From contig DAOKYU010000004.1 of assembly GCA_035325995.1 (NCBI GenBank), positions 186,001-250,000 on the forward strand: a stretch of DNA of 64,000 nt, written 5' to 3'. Below are positions 19,846 to 27,620 of the stretch, in pieces (position 1 is the first letter of the stretch; the number at the start of each line of letters is the position of its first letter). Under the pieces are notes generated by a model, which made no database searches, was not told where the DNA came from, and saw only the letters and a list, made by a program, of their open reading frames with translations. The position numbers and the translations under genes were made by a program. Source of the DNA: Thermodesulfobacteriota bacterium (GTDB taxonomy: Bacteria; Desulfobacterota_D; UBA1144; Nemesobacterales; UBA2774).

Positions 19846-22740
19846 CTAATCGGCGTACGATTCGGGATCGGGGCAGGTGCATATGAGATTCCTGTCCCCG
19901 TAAGGATTATTGATGCGCCCGACCGGGGGCCAGAACTTATTCCCGGCGACGTACGGCAGCGGGAACGCCGCCTTCGCCCGCGAATAGGGATGCTTCCAAT
20001 CGTCCCCCGCTATCTCTCGAGCCGTGTGGGGGGCGTTCTTGAGGACGTTGTCCTCGCGGTCATATTCACCCGAGGCTATCTCGCGGACCTCGTTCTTTAT
20101 CGAAATGAGCGCCTCGCAGAAACGGTCGAGCTCGTCAAGCGGCTCGCTCTCCGTTGGCTCTATCATCATCGTCCCGGCCACAGGCCACGATATCGTCGGC
20201 GCGTGAAAGCCGTAGTCCATGAGCCTCTTGGCGACGTCTTCCACCTCGACCCCCGCGTCCTTCTTGAACTGCCGCATGTCGAGTATGAACTCGTGCGCTA
20301 CCCTGCCGCCGGGCCCGGTGTAAAGAATGTCGTAATGCTGTTCGAGCCTGGACTTCACGTAATTGGCGTTAAGGATCGCGTACTTCGTCGCGTCGGTCAC
20401 GCCCTCCCCGCCGAGCATCTTTATATACGCGTACGAGACGAGCAATATCGCCGCGCTTCCCCACGGCGCCGAGGATACGGCCGATATGGATTTCTCTCCA
20501 CCAATTTCGACGACCGAATGCCCGGGGAGGTACGGCGCGAGGTGCTCCGCCGCGCAAATCGGCCCCGCGCCCGGCCCGCCGCCGCCGTGCGGGATGCTGA
20601 ACGTCTTGTGAAGGTTAAGGTGGCAGACGTCTGCCCCTATGACGGCCGGGCTCGTGATGCCCACCTGGGCGTTCATGTTCGCCCCGTCCATGTATATCTG
20701 CCCGCCGTTTTCGTGAACGATAGAGCAGATCTCCTTTATCCTTTCCTCGAAGACGCCGTGCGTCGAGGGGTAAGTGACCATCAAAACCGCGAGGCTGTCC
20801 CTGTGCTTTTCCGCGGCTTCACGGAGAGCGTCGACGTCTATGTTCCCGCGCTCGTCGCACGCGACCACGACCACCTTCATCCCCGCGAGCGCGGCGCTCG
20901 CCGGGTTAGTTCCGTGAGCCGAAGACGGTATCAGCGCGACGTTCCTCCCACCCTCGCCCCTGTCCCTGTAATACGCCCTTATCACCATGAGCCCGGTGTA
21001 CTCCCCCTGCGCGCCGGAATTGGGCTGGAGCGAAACGGCCGGAAGGCCGGTTATTGTAGAGAGGCTCCTTTCGAGCTCGGAGAACACCTGCGCGTAGCCC
21101 TCGGCCTGTGGCAGAGGAACGAACGGATGTATGTCCGCGAACTCGGGCCACGTAACCGGAACCATCTCGGAGGTCGCGTTCAATTTCATCGTGCAGGAGC
21201 CGAGGGGAATCATCGACGTCGTCAGTGACAGGTCCTTCCCTTCGAGTTTTTTTATGTAGCGGAGCATCTTCGTTTCAGAGTGATGGCTGTTGAAAACGGG
21301 GTGCGCGAGGAAAGCGCTTTTGCGAGCGAGGGGCTCGGGATAAAGAGCCCCGTCGTCAGAGGAATCAGCGTCGGCCGCCGGGGCGGGCTTTCCCGTAAGC
21401 GTCCTCGCGAAGAGCTCCACTATCTCCTCCACGTCCTCTTCCTCCACCGTCTCGTCGAGGGATATTCCAACATGACGGTCGTCTATATATCTGAAATTAA
21501 TCCCTGCGTTCTCGGCGGCGCTTTTGAGCCTGCCGAGCTTATCGCCTTGCCCGAGGTCTATCCTGAGCGTGTCGAAGTAATATTCGTTCAGCTGTTTGAA
21601 CCCGAGGCGCGAAAGCCCGCTTTCGAGGTCGTGCGTCTGGAGCGCGATGCGGCGCGCTATTTCCCGGAGCCCGCTGGGGCCGTGGTAAACGGCGTACATC
21701 GACGACATTATAGCGAGGAGCGCCTGCGCCGTGCAAATATTCGACGTCGCCTTTTCGCGCCGTATGTGCTGCTCCCTCGTCTGAAGGGCCATCCTGTACG
21801 CTTGCTTGCCGTGCGAGTCTATCGAGACGCCGATTATCCTCCCGGGCACCTGCCTGGCGAACTGCTCGCGGGTAGCGAAGTACGCGGCGTGAGGGCCGCC
21901 GTATCCGAGCGGGACGCCCAGCCTCTGTGTAGAGCCGACGACGACGTCGGCCCCCTGCTCCCCGGGCGGGGTCAGGAGCGTCAGGCTCAGCATGTCGGCC
22001 GCGACTGCCGCGAGCGCGCCCGCGCCGTGGGCCTTCGATATGAATTCCGAATAGTCCTTCACTGCGCCGTCCGCGTCCGGGTATTGGACGAGCGCGCCGA
22101 AAACGCCGTCTCCGAATTCGAGCTCCTCGTGGTTTCCGATTATGACTTTTATTCCGAGTGGCTCCGCCCTCGTGAGGACAACGTCTATCGTCTGTGGGAA
22201 GCATTTTTCGGAGACGAAAAATATGGGCTCACCGCCGGAGGCAGCCTTTTTCCCGGCTGCTCTCAGCATCATCGTCATCGCCTCGGCAGTCGCGGTGCCT
22301 TCGTCGAGGAGGGATGCGTTCGCTATCTCCATGCCCGTGAGGTCGGAGACCATCGTCTGAAAATTGAGAAGCGCTTCGAGGCGGCCCTGCGATATCTCGG
22401 CCTGGTAAGGCGTATACTGCGTATACCATCCCGGGTTTTCGAGGACGTTCCGCTGGATCACGCCGGGAACGACGCAGCCGTAATACCCGAGGCCTATGTA
22501 GGATTTGAACACCCTGTTCTTTTTTGAAATCGCCCGGAGCTCGCGAAGGAGCCTGTGCTCGCTGAGGCCGGGGGGTAAATCGAGGGGCTCCTCGAGCCTT
22601 ATCGACGCGGGGACCGTTTCGTCTATGAGCGCGTCCAGCGATGCCGCGCCGACCTCTTTCAGCATCGCGGACGTATCGTCCCCGCCCGGCCCTATGTGTC
22701 TTGCCGAAAACCTGTCGTATCTATCCCTTCTATTTTTCAT
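19846..22740 (-). CDS. gcvP: Glycine dehydrogenase (decarboxylating), P-protein
   Basis: PLP enzyme that decarboxylates glycine and loads the aminomethyl group onto the lipoyl arm of GcvH. At 964 residues it is the fused single-chain form rather than the GcvPA/GcvPB pair of many thermophiles and Firmicutes. The PLP lysine lies in NLHKTFSIPHGGGGPG. Other motifs are YTPYQAEISQGRLEAL in the N-half and IPLGSCTMKLNATSEM in the C-half. Third gene after gcvT and gcvH, about 150 nt behind gcvH. Confidence 0.97.
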   Translation of the reverse strand: MKNRRDRYDRFSARHIGPGGDDTSAMLKEVGAASLDALIDETVPASIRLEEPLDLPPGLSEHRLLRELRAISKKNRVFKSYIGLGYYGCVVPGVIQRNVLENPGWYTQYTPYQAEISQGRLEALLNFQTMVSDLTGMEIANASLLDEGTATAEAMTMMLRAAGKKAASGGEPIFFVSEKCFPQTIDVVLTRAEPLGIKVIIGNHEELEFGDGVFGALVQYPDADGAVKDYSEFISKAHGAGALAAVAADMLSLTLLTPPGEQGADVVVGSTQRLGVPLGYGGPHAAYFATREQFARQVPGRIIGVSIDSHGKQAYRMALQTREQHIRREKATSNICTAQALLAIMSSMYAVYHGPSGLREIARRIALQTHDLESGLSRLGFKQLNEYYFDTLRIDLGQGDKLGRLKSAAENAGINFRYIDDRHVGISLDETVEEEDVEEIVELFARTLTGKPAPAADADSSDDGALYPEPLARKSAFLAHPVFNSHHSETKMLRYIKKLEGKDLSLTTSMIPLGSCTMKLNATSEMVPVTWPEFADIHPFVPLPQAEGYAQVFSELERSLSTITGLPAVSLQPNSGAQGEYTGLMVIRAYYRDRGEGGRNVALIPSSAHGTNPASAALAGMKVVVVACDERGNIDVDALREAAEKHRDSLAVLMVTYPSTHGVFEERIKEICSIVHENGGQIYMDGANMNAQVGITSPAVIGADVCHLNLHKTFSIPHGGGGPGAGPICAAEHLAPYLPGHSVVEIGGEKSISAVSSAPWGSAAILLVSYAYIKMLGGEGVTDATKYAILNANYVKSRLEQHYDILYTGPGGRVAHEFILDMRQFKKDAGVEVEDVAKRLMDYGFHAPTISWPVAGTMMIEPTESEPLDELDRFCEALISIKNEVREIASGEYDREDNVLKNAPHTAREIAGDDWKHPYSRAKAAFPLPYVAGNKFWPPVGRINNPYGDRNLICTCPDPESYAD

Positions 22741-22869
22741 GAAGCTGTATAACCCCGGAAGCTGCCCTTTGGTTCAGTAATGATACCCTAAATCTTTATG
22801 GTCCGGCTCGGCCGGCCGTTCGGCAATGCGAATGACAATCGCCCGGGAGACGTTCGCCCGGGCGGCAAG

Positions 22870-22890
22870 GGGCCGGGGAGCGGCCCCGTC
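22870..22890 (-). terminator. GC-rich hairpin between gcvH and gcvP (weak)
   Basis: GGGGCC and GGCCCC form a short inverted repeat just downstream of gcvH. There is no T-tract, so it is at most an attenuating or processing hairpin between gcvH and gcvP. Confidence 0.25.
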
Positions 22891-22893
22891 GGA

Positions 22894-23289
22894 TTATTCT
22901 TCCGATTCTTTTTCGGTGTGTTCGGTGTATTCCTCAAAGTCCATGAGGTCATTGAGCTCGCCGGGATCGTAAGGCCTTACCTTTATCATCCAGCCCTCGC
23001 CGTAAGGATCCTCGTTTATGGTCTCCGGCGCGTCGAGCAAAAGCTCGTTAACCTCTACAACGTCCCCGCTCACGGGGGCGTACACGTCAGAAACCGCCTT
23101 CGTCGATTCCACGGCGCCGAAAGGGTCTCCCTTGGTTATTTCGTCGCCCTCGCCCGGAAGCTCTATGTATACGATTTCACCGAGCGCGTCCTGGGCATAG
23201 TCGGTAATACCGATGACTATCAGATCGTCTTCGTGACGTATCCACTCGTGGTCAGAAGTGTATTGCAGATCGTCCGGTATTTGCACCAT
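22894..23289 (-). CDS. gcvH: Glycine cleavage system H protein
   Basis: Lipoyl carrier that shuttles the aminomethyl group between GcvP, GcvT and the L-protein. 131 residues, normal length. The lipoylated lysine is Lys64 in ESTKAVSDVYAPVSG, and the N-terminal YTSDHEWIRHEDD is typical. It lies 12 nt downstream of gcvT. The lipoamide dehydrogenase is not in this window. Confidence 0.97.
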   Translation of the reverse strand: MVQIPDDLQYTSDHEWIRHEDDLIVIGITDYAQDALGEIVYIELPGEGDEITKGDPFGAVESTKAVSDVYAPVSGDVVEVNELLLDAPETINEDPYGEGWMIKVRPYDPGELNDLMDFEEYTEHTEKESEE

Positions 23290-23301
23290 ATCTTAATCTC
23301 C

Positions 23302-24390
23302 TTAATTAGCTTCCTTTTTATAGAAGGGAAAATCCACTACCTCGGCTTCCCTGGCCGTACCCCTGATTTCGATCCTGACCCTTCGCCTCCCGGCGGCCTC
23401 ACTCTTTAAATAACCCATACCTATGGATTTATCAAGGCTCGGCGATAAAGTCCCGCTCGTAACGCTTCCGAGGACGTGGCCGTCGTTATAAATTTCGTAG
23501 CCCTGGCGAGGTATCCCGCGCTCGACCATCTCGAATCCGACGAGCCTCCGAGTAAGCCCTTCATCGAGCGATTTCCTGAGCACGTCCCTTCCGATAAAAT
23601 CCCCGCTTTCGAGTTTTATATATCTCCCGAGGCCGGCTTCGAGCGGGTTCGTGTGCTCGTCTATCTCGTGGCCGTAAAGCGGATAGGCCATCTCTATCCT
23701 GAGAGTGTCGCGCGCTCCGAGGCCGCACGGCTTTATGCCGTAATCGCGCCCCGCTTCCATGAGGCTCTCCCAGAGGGCCGGGCCGTCGTCCCACGGGAGA
23801 AATATCTCGTAACCGTCCTCGCCCGTGTAACCAGTCCTGGCCACTATCATTTCGGCCCCCTTCCACTCAAACAGCCCGAAGCGGAATCTCCCGACTTCCG
23901 GGAGGCCGTCTCCGAGGAGCTTTCCGAGTATCTCGCCGGAACGCGGCCCCTGTATGGCTATCTGCGAGTACTCGCGGCTCCTGTCGTCTACTTTAACGTC
24001 GAAGCCGGCGGATTCGGATTTTATCCATTCGTAGTCCTTGGCCGTGTTCGACGCATTCACGCAGAATAAAAATTCGCCCTCCGAAAACTTGTAAATGATG
24101 ACGTCGTCCACGACGCCGCCCTCGCGGTTACAGAGGAGCGTATACTGCGCCTGAAATTCCTTTACGGCTTCTACGTCGTTCGTCGTCAGCCACTGCGTAA
24201 AGGCCTTTGCCCCGGGGCCCGTGACGAAAATCTCGCCCATGTGGCTGACGTCGAAGAGCCCGGCCGACGACCTTACAGCCCTGTGCTCTTCCCTTATGCC
24301 CTCGTACTGGACGGGCATCTCCCACCCGGCGAATTCGACTATTTTTGCGCCGAGGTTCTTATGAATATCGTATAAGGCCGTTCTGCTCAT
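23302..24390 (-). CDS. gcvT: Aminomethyltransferase, T-protein
   Basis: Transfers the methylene group from the aminomethyl-lipoyl arm of GcvH to tetrahydrofolate, releasing ammonia. 362 residues, normal length. Motifs: MPVQYEGIREEHRAVRSSAG followed by LFDVSHMGEI near the N-terminus, and RTGYTGEDGYEIF with the conserved aspartate in the middle. First gene of gcvTHP. No Shine-Dalgarno precedes the ATG, and a good promoter ends only 6 nt before it, so the transcript may be leaderless. Confidence 0.97.
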   Translation of the reverse strand: MSRTALYDIHKNLGAKIVEFAGWEMPVQYEGIREEHRAVRSSAGLFDVSHMGEIFVTGPGAKAFTQWLTTNDVEAVKEFQAQYTLLCNREGGVVDDVIIYKFSEGEFLFCVNASNTAKDYEWIKSESAGFDVKVDDRSREYSQIAIQGPRSGEILGKLLGDGLPEVGRFRFGLFEWKGAEMIVARTGYTGEDGYEIFLPWDDGPALWESLMEAGRDYGIKPCGLGARDTLRIEMAYPLYGHEIDEHTNPLEAGLGRYIKLESGDFIGRDVLRKSLDEGLTRRLVGFEMVERGIPRQGYEIYNDGHVLGSVTSGTLSPSLDKSIGMGYLKSEAAGRRRVRIEIRGTAREAEVVDFPFYKKEAN

Positions 24391-24396
24391 GGTAAT

Positions 24397-24425
24397 TGTT
24401 TAACAACACAAACGGGGGTTGTCAA
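24397..24425 (-). promoter_or_regulatory. gcvTHP promoter abutting the start codon
   Basis: Minus-strand TTGACA (24425-24420), 17-bp spacer, TAAACA (24402-24397), then 6 nt to the ATG. The -35 is perfect and the -10 matches 3 of 6. Transcription would begin at or next to the start codon. No room remains for a glycine riboswitch. Confidence 0.55.
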
Positions 24426-24556
24426 TAACAGCAGGGGGAATAGCGGGAGCCGCAAGCGGGCGGCGGCGAATATAGGAGAAAAGACAAACCGTTTCGGAAG
24501 AAAATTGAGGGAAAAGAGTATACGAGCGGCCGCGGGGCGGAAAGTCACACAGGGAT

Positions 24557-25150
24557 TCAGTCGCCCGAAATTATCCTCACGCTTTCGCGCCTGGCCGCCG
24601 GCACGAGCTCTATGTCGTTTACGTAATTATCGACCCCGTCCTCGTCGGTCCATACGTAGATCGTTCCGCTCCCCGACGGTTGTCCGGCGGGGTTGTATGC
24701 GCCGGGGGCATAATCGGAATATACCTCGACGTCCTCGTATGTCTGCACATTATTGGACGGCCCGGGCTTCGCGAGACCCCGGTTGACCTCTATGTTACTT
24801 TCCCTGGAGAGCGTAGTGCCGAGCGTGGTGCCGTATCCCAGAGGATGCTCGGGATCGGAGTAGGAATAATCGTTCGGATAGTAATACCCGTAATAGCCGT
24901 ATACGGGGAAGAGCGGATTAGGGAAGTAGGGAGACTTTTTGTGACGCCCGTGACGGCCGACGCCGTGCTTGCCGCTTCCCTTCTTATGCCCCCCGCCCTT
25001 ACTTTGAACCGAGGGGGCTTTTCCTTTAGGCGCGGACGTGACCTTTTCGGATTTTCCGGATTTCATCCCTATCTTGCCGCCGGCCTCGGCGGCGTAAAAC
25101 GCCCCGCTCAGTGAAAAGATCATAAGAAATGAAAGGAAATAATATCCCAT
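24557..25150 (-). CDS. Secreted Gly/Lys/His-rich protein with a DUF4124-like tail
   Basis: A 197-residue protein of unknown function. It has a signal peptide of about 21 residues (SFLMIFSLSGAFYAAEA), a low-complexity basic region at about 25-75 rich in Gly, Lys, Ser and His (KGGGHKKGSGKHGVGRHGRH), a Tyr-rich patch (YGYYGYYYPNDYSYSD), and a C-terminal stretch IYVWTDEDGVDNYVNDIELV. That last stretch resembles the short beta motif of DUF4124 proteins, which often sits in envelope proteins. The His-rich run could bind metal or polyanions, but this is a guess. A TATAAT lies at 25173-25168 on the minus strand. It ends about 170 nt upstream of gcvT and is separately promoted. Confidence 0.7.
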   Translation of the reverse strand: MGYYFLSFLMIFSLSGAFYAAEAGGKIGMKSGKSEKVTSAPKGKAPSVQSKGGGHKKGSGKHGVGRHGRHKKSPYFPNPLFPVYGYYGYYYPNDYSYSDPEHPLGYGTTLGTTLSRESNIEVNRGLAKPGPSNNVQTYEDVEVYSDYAPGAYNPAGQPSGSGTIYVWTDEDGVDNYVNDIELVPAARRESVRIISGD

Positions 25151-25334
25151 GCAATAACCCCCGAAATATTATACAGCGCACGGGACGCTAAATGAAATAT
25201 TTATCAATTGAACGAGCTATCGCCCGTTGCGTGGCGTATAATCGCCGCCTTTCCCCTGCAGGCGGGGTATTATCCATGTTCTTTCGGTAACAGGAGCCCG
25301 CGCAGGACCCGGGACGTCCCCCGGCGGCTCACCA

Positions 25335-25342
25335 TTAATTAA
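25335..25342. repeat. Target-site duplication TTAATTAA, left copy
   Basis: Eight bases TTAATTAA directly outside the left inverted repeat, repeated at 27366-27373. An 8-bp duplication is the length expected for IS1595-family insertion. The sequence is palindromic, so it also looks like an extension of the inverted repeat. Confidence 0.85.
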
Positions 25343-25367
25343 CCCGATTATCCCCACGGCATAAGTA
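25343..25367 (+). repeat. Left terminal inverted repeat (IRL)
   Basis: Begins CCCGATTATCCCC and ends GCATAAGTA. It differs from the right repeat at three positions only (14, 15 and 17), reading ACGGCA where the right repeat has TTGACA. Confidence 0.9.
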
Positions 25368-25421
25368 CAAAATGGTGCAAAATTGATTTATGATACTCAT
25401 AACTCTCCATGCTACGATTAT

Positions 25422-25835
25422 ATGAATTGGCAAAAGTTTACGTGGAACGTAGTTACATTACTCATTCTCGCTGTAGGGTTAATTAACCTTATCTGTCTCA
25501 TATACTTATTGTTGCCCCGTTATTCTGAAGAGGGCATTCGTGTTCAGGATATTTCTACTCAGATTGGAATTACACAGTTAGTGTTCTCTGCATTGGGAAT
25601 TGGAATCGCAGTATTGGGTTTTTTGGGCTATAAGAACATAAAAGAGTCCGCCGTTGAAACTGTGCAAAAGATCACAGATAAGGATAGTAAAAAGGCGAAT
25701 AAAAAATTTGCAGAGGATATAGAAATTATGGTGCGCAACGAATTGTCCAGACAGCTTGATAACCGACTTAAGGCAAGCATAGGACAGGTTGAAGCTGTAA
25801 GATCAGAAAGTGATCTTGGTAGTTCGGAGAACTAG
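25422..25835 (+). CDS. Two-helix membrane protein (IS passenger 1)
   Basis: A 137-residue protein if started at the ATG at 25422; an upstream ATG at 25383 would add 13 residues of little character. It has two hydrophobic segments (about residues 10-32, LLILAVGLINLICLIYLL, and 54-76, LVFSALGIGIAVLGFLGY), followed by a charged cytoplasmic tail of about 60 residues likely to form a helix (NKKFAEDIEIMVRNELSRQL). No Shine-Dalgarno is evident. It is the first of three plus-strand passenger genes and lies 16 nt before the ImmA/IrrE gene. Function unknown; the layout would suit a membrane anchor or effector paired with the protease. Confidence 0.75.
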   Translation: MNWQKFTWNVVTLLILAVGLINLICLIYLLLPRYSEEGIRVQDISTQIGITQLVFSALGIGIAVLGFLGYKNIKESAVETVQKITDKDSKKANKKFAEDIEIMVRNELSRQLDNRLKASIGQVEAVRSESDLGSSEN

Positions 25836-25851
25836 AGAGAGGGGCAAATAA

Positions 25852-26340
25852 ATGAGCAAATTGAGTTATGAGCAAAAAATGGACATTATAGAAAAGTATC
25901 AAAAAAAAGGTGCTCCGATTCATGTTGTTCCCATAGCTCACGAAATGGGCATTAATGTATATAAAGCAGAATATGGTGACGATAATATTTCTGGGAATAT
26001 TGTACGTGAGGATGGGAATGAAGGGGATAGCGGTTATGCTATATATGTCAACAAGAACCATTCTTACGAAAGAAGGAGATTTACAATAGCACACGAACTA
26101 GCGCATTTTATACTACATGAAGATAAAATAGGCGATGGAATATTTGATGATGCGCTTTACAGAAGTGGATTAAGCAATAAATTAGAGGTGGAGGCGAACA
26201 AACTAGCAGCAGATATTTTAATGCCATTTTCATTGCTTGTTCCTAAAATTGAAGGAGGCATAATCAATATTAATAAACTAGCCAAAGAATTTGAAGTATC
26301 TACACAGGCTATGTCGATTAGGTTAGGGGTGCCTCAATAA
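25852..26340 (+). CDS. ImmA/IrrE-family metallo-endopeptidase (IS passenger 2)
   Basis: A 162-residue zinc protease of the DUF955 family. The catalytic HELAH is at residues 81-85, preceded by RRFTIA. The downstream EVEANKLAADILMP supplies the third-ligand region and is the family's second hallmark. A C-terminal stretch (INKLAKEFEVSTQAMSIRLG) resembles the usual HTH-like tail. Relatives cleave phage or ICE repressors (ImmA), act in damage response (IrrE), or form toxin-antitoxin-like modules. A GAGAGGGG Shine-Dalgarno precedes it. It lies inside the IS and is AT-rich like the rest of the element. Confidence 0.9.
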   Translation: MSKLSYEQKMDIIEKYQKKGAPIHVVPIAHEMGINVYKAEYGDDNISGNIVREDGNEGDSGYAIYVNKNHSYERRRFTIAHELAHFILHEDKIGDGIFDDALYRSGLSNKLEVEANKLAADILMPFSLLVPKIEGGIININKLAKEFEVSTQAMSIRLGVPQ

Positions 26341-26341
26341 A

Positions 26342-26515
26342 ATGAGCGAGATTACTCTCAAACAAGCTATAGACAAAAATAAAATAGACAAATTCATCTC
26401 TCAGAACAAAGAGAAAATTGGGGATAAAAACGTATTCGATTCAACTTTACGGTCTATGACTAATAACTCGAAATCAACTCGTCAAACATCCTCTGAGGAT
26501 TCTTCCGAGAATTAA
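26342..26515 (+). CDS. 57-residue hydrophilic protein (IS passenger 3)
   Basis: ATG at 26342, one base after the ImmA/IrrE stop, TAA at 26513-26515. The protein begins MSEITLKQAIDKNKIDKF and ends in a Ser/Thr/Glu-rich tail (KSTRQTSSEDSSEN). The layout (short helix, then a FDSTLRSM segment, then a Ser-rich end) resembles small unnamed proteins I have seen beside ImmA/IrrE or phage genes, but I cannot name a family. Its last 56 bases overlap the 3' end of the transposase gene on the other strand. Either the two ends have co-evolved or the true C-terminus was replaced when the genes entered the element. Confidence 0.65.
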   Translation: MSEITLKQAIDKNKIDKFISQNKEKIGDKNVFDSTLRSMTNNSKSTRQTSSEDSSEN

Positions 26516-27314
26516 ACCTGTATTCAAATTCCCTTACGTAATCCTGTAGATACTTCCCGGATACATGAATATGCGTTCCTCTAATGGACAGTTTTAATCT
26601 AGCCCAGAAACTCTCTACGGCGTTTACGTGACACGTCTCCCTTACGTACTCTTTGATTCCGTGGTTAACCGTACTATGCTTAAAGCCCTTCTTGTTCAAA
26701 CCCTGATAAGACGTTAACTCGTCGGTGTGTATTTCGCTTCCAGCCTTTACATTGGTTTCGATAATGGTGTGAAGGGTTTTCTTTTTGATATTCGGAACCA
26801 CTTTTGCTATAACCTCACCATCCCTTTGAACCATCCCCATTACGATTGTTTTTCCTTGCGCGCCGCGTCCTCTTTTGCCTTGCTTGTGACCACCGATGTA
26901 AGTGTCGTCAATCTCTACCACGCCGGATAGCTGATCGTCATCGTCAACTTTACCCATATGCTTGCGGATTTCCTTCGCCATTCGCCAAGCGCATTTGTAC
27001 GTTACACCGAGTTGCCTTTCAAGCTCCTTTGCAGAAACGCCGCTCCGGGTTGTGGTGAATAGATAGATAGCATAAAACCAAAGCTGTAAGGGTGTTCTGG
27101 AGCTTTCAAATGGCGTTCCTACGCAGGGGTAAAGATGATGTCCACACCATTGGCAGGCATAAGCCCTTTGACTGCTTACCCGTGAGTAGTTGGTATCTCT
27201 ATCGCACTTATCGCAATGACTAGATTTCCCGTATCTCACGGTCATTATATGGTCTAAACAAACATCATCATTCGGGAACGTGCTGAAGAACTCTTTAATA
27301 GTCATGTTTTTCAT
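26460..27314 (-). CDS. IS1595-family (ISXO2-like) transposase
   Basis: A 284-residue DDE transposase. The N-terminal zinc-ribbon has cysteine pairs in SHCDKCDRD and ACQWCGHH, followed by a helical segment ending LERQLGVTYKCAWRMAKEI. The catalytic domain has Asp136 in VEIDDTYIGG, Asp198 in HTDELTSYQG and Glu234 in HVNAVESFWARLK, with the family's conserved N and K nearby. Length and motifs are complete, so the element may be active. A second ATG lies 9 nt in. It is driven by a consensus promoter whose -35 lies within the right inverted repeat. Confidence 0.95.
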   Translation of the reverse strand: MKNMTIKEFFSTFPNDDVCLDHIMTVRYGKSSHCDKCDRDTNYSRVSSQRAYACQWCGHHLYPCVGTPFESSRTPLQLWFYAIYLFTTTRSGVSAKELERQLGVTYKCAWRMAKEIRKHMGKVDDDDQLSGVVEIDDTYIGGHKQGKRGRGAQGKTIVMGMVQRDGEVIAKVVPNIKKKTLHTIIETNVKAGSEIHTDELTSYQGLNKKGFKHSTVNHGIKEYVRETCHVNAVESFWARLKLSIRGTHIHVSGKYLQDYVREFEYRFNSRKNPQRMFDELISSY

Positions 27315-27323
27315 GGTATTTAT

Positions 27324-27352
27324 ATTATAGCTAGTATATATACTTATGTCAA
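27324..27352 (-). promoter_or_regulatory. Transposase promoter, perfect consensus, -35 inside IRR
   Basis: Minus-strand TTGACA (27352-27347), 17-bp spacer, TATAAT (27329-27324), then 9 nt to the ATG. Both hexamers match consensus fully. There is no Shine-Dalgarno, so translation may be leaderless or nearly so, which could keep transposase output low despite the strong promoter. Confidence 0.88.
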
Positions 27353-27365
27353 GGGGATAATCGGG
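27341..27365 (-). repeat. Right terminal inverted repeat (IRR)
   Basis: Reverse complement of the left repeat with three mismatches, all of which fall in the hexamer that serves as the transposase -35 box. Confidence 0.9.
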
Positions 27366-27373
27366 TTAATTAA
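27366..27373. repeat. Target-site duplication TTAATTAA, right copy
   Basis: Matches 25335-25342 exactly and abuts the right inverted repeat. Confidence 0.85.
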
Positions 27374-27570
27374 TCCCTCCGAACAAGAAACATCCGAATG
27401 CTTTTTCCGGCCCCGGCGTATAAACATTATAATGGGCTCATTCGTGGCCGAAATTCCTTCCGGAGGTGCGACAGGGCAATCTTCTCGAATGATTCATGCA
27501 GGTTAAGAATGTTTAAACGAATCTGAAACCATTTCATGATCGTACTGGTTTATAGGTATAAGATCAGACG

Positions 27571-27596
27571 AGACGGGCATTGAAATTATCCCGTCT
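27571..27596 (+). promoter_or_regulatory. Hairpin in the sigma-factor leader
   Basis: AGACGGG (27571-27577) and CCCGTCT (27590-27596) form a perfect 7-bp stem with a 12-nt loop, 14 nt before the AAGGAGG Shine-Dalgarno. It could influence translation or mRNA stability; no known element matches. Confidence 0.4.
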
Positions 27597-27620
27597 GGCG
27601 AGATGACCTGAAGGAGGCCA

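Larger units (their letters stand above)
25343..27365 (-). mobile_element. IS1595/ISXO2-type insertion sequence with three passenger genes
   Basis: A complete 2,023-bp element bounded by 25-bp inverted repeats (25343-25367 and 27341-27365) that agree at 22 of 25 positions, and flanked by TTAATTAA direct repeats. It is visibly AT-rich against GC-rich neighbours, which indicates recent arrival from another genome. The transposase is on the minus strand. Three short genes run on the plus strand: a membrane protein, an ImmA/IrrE protease and a 57-residue protein. IS1595-family elements are known to carry passenger genes; this particular set I do not recognise as a described one. Confidence 0.9.

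Noticed and set aside
19990..22527. Long plus-strand frames antisense to gcvP
   Set aside because: Arg/Val/Glu-biased shadow frames with no domain features; gcvP on the other strand is full length.
24391..24556. Glycine riboswitch upstream of gcvT
   Set aside because: The promoter ends 6 nt before the ATG, leaving no transcribed leader, and no tandem aptamer-like pattern is visible.
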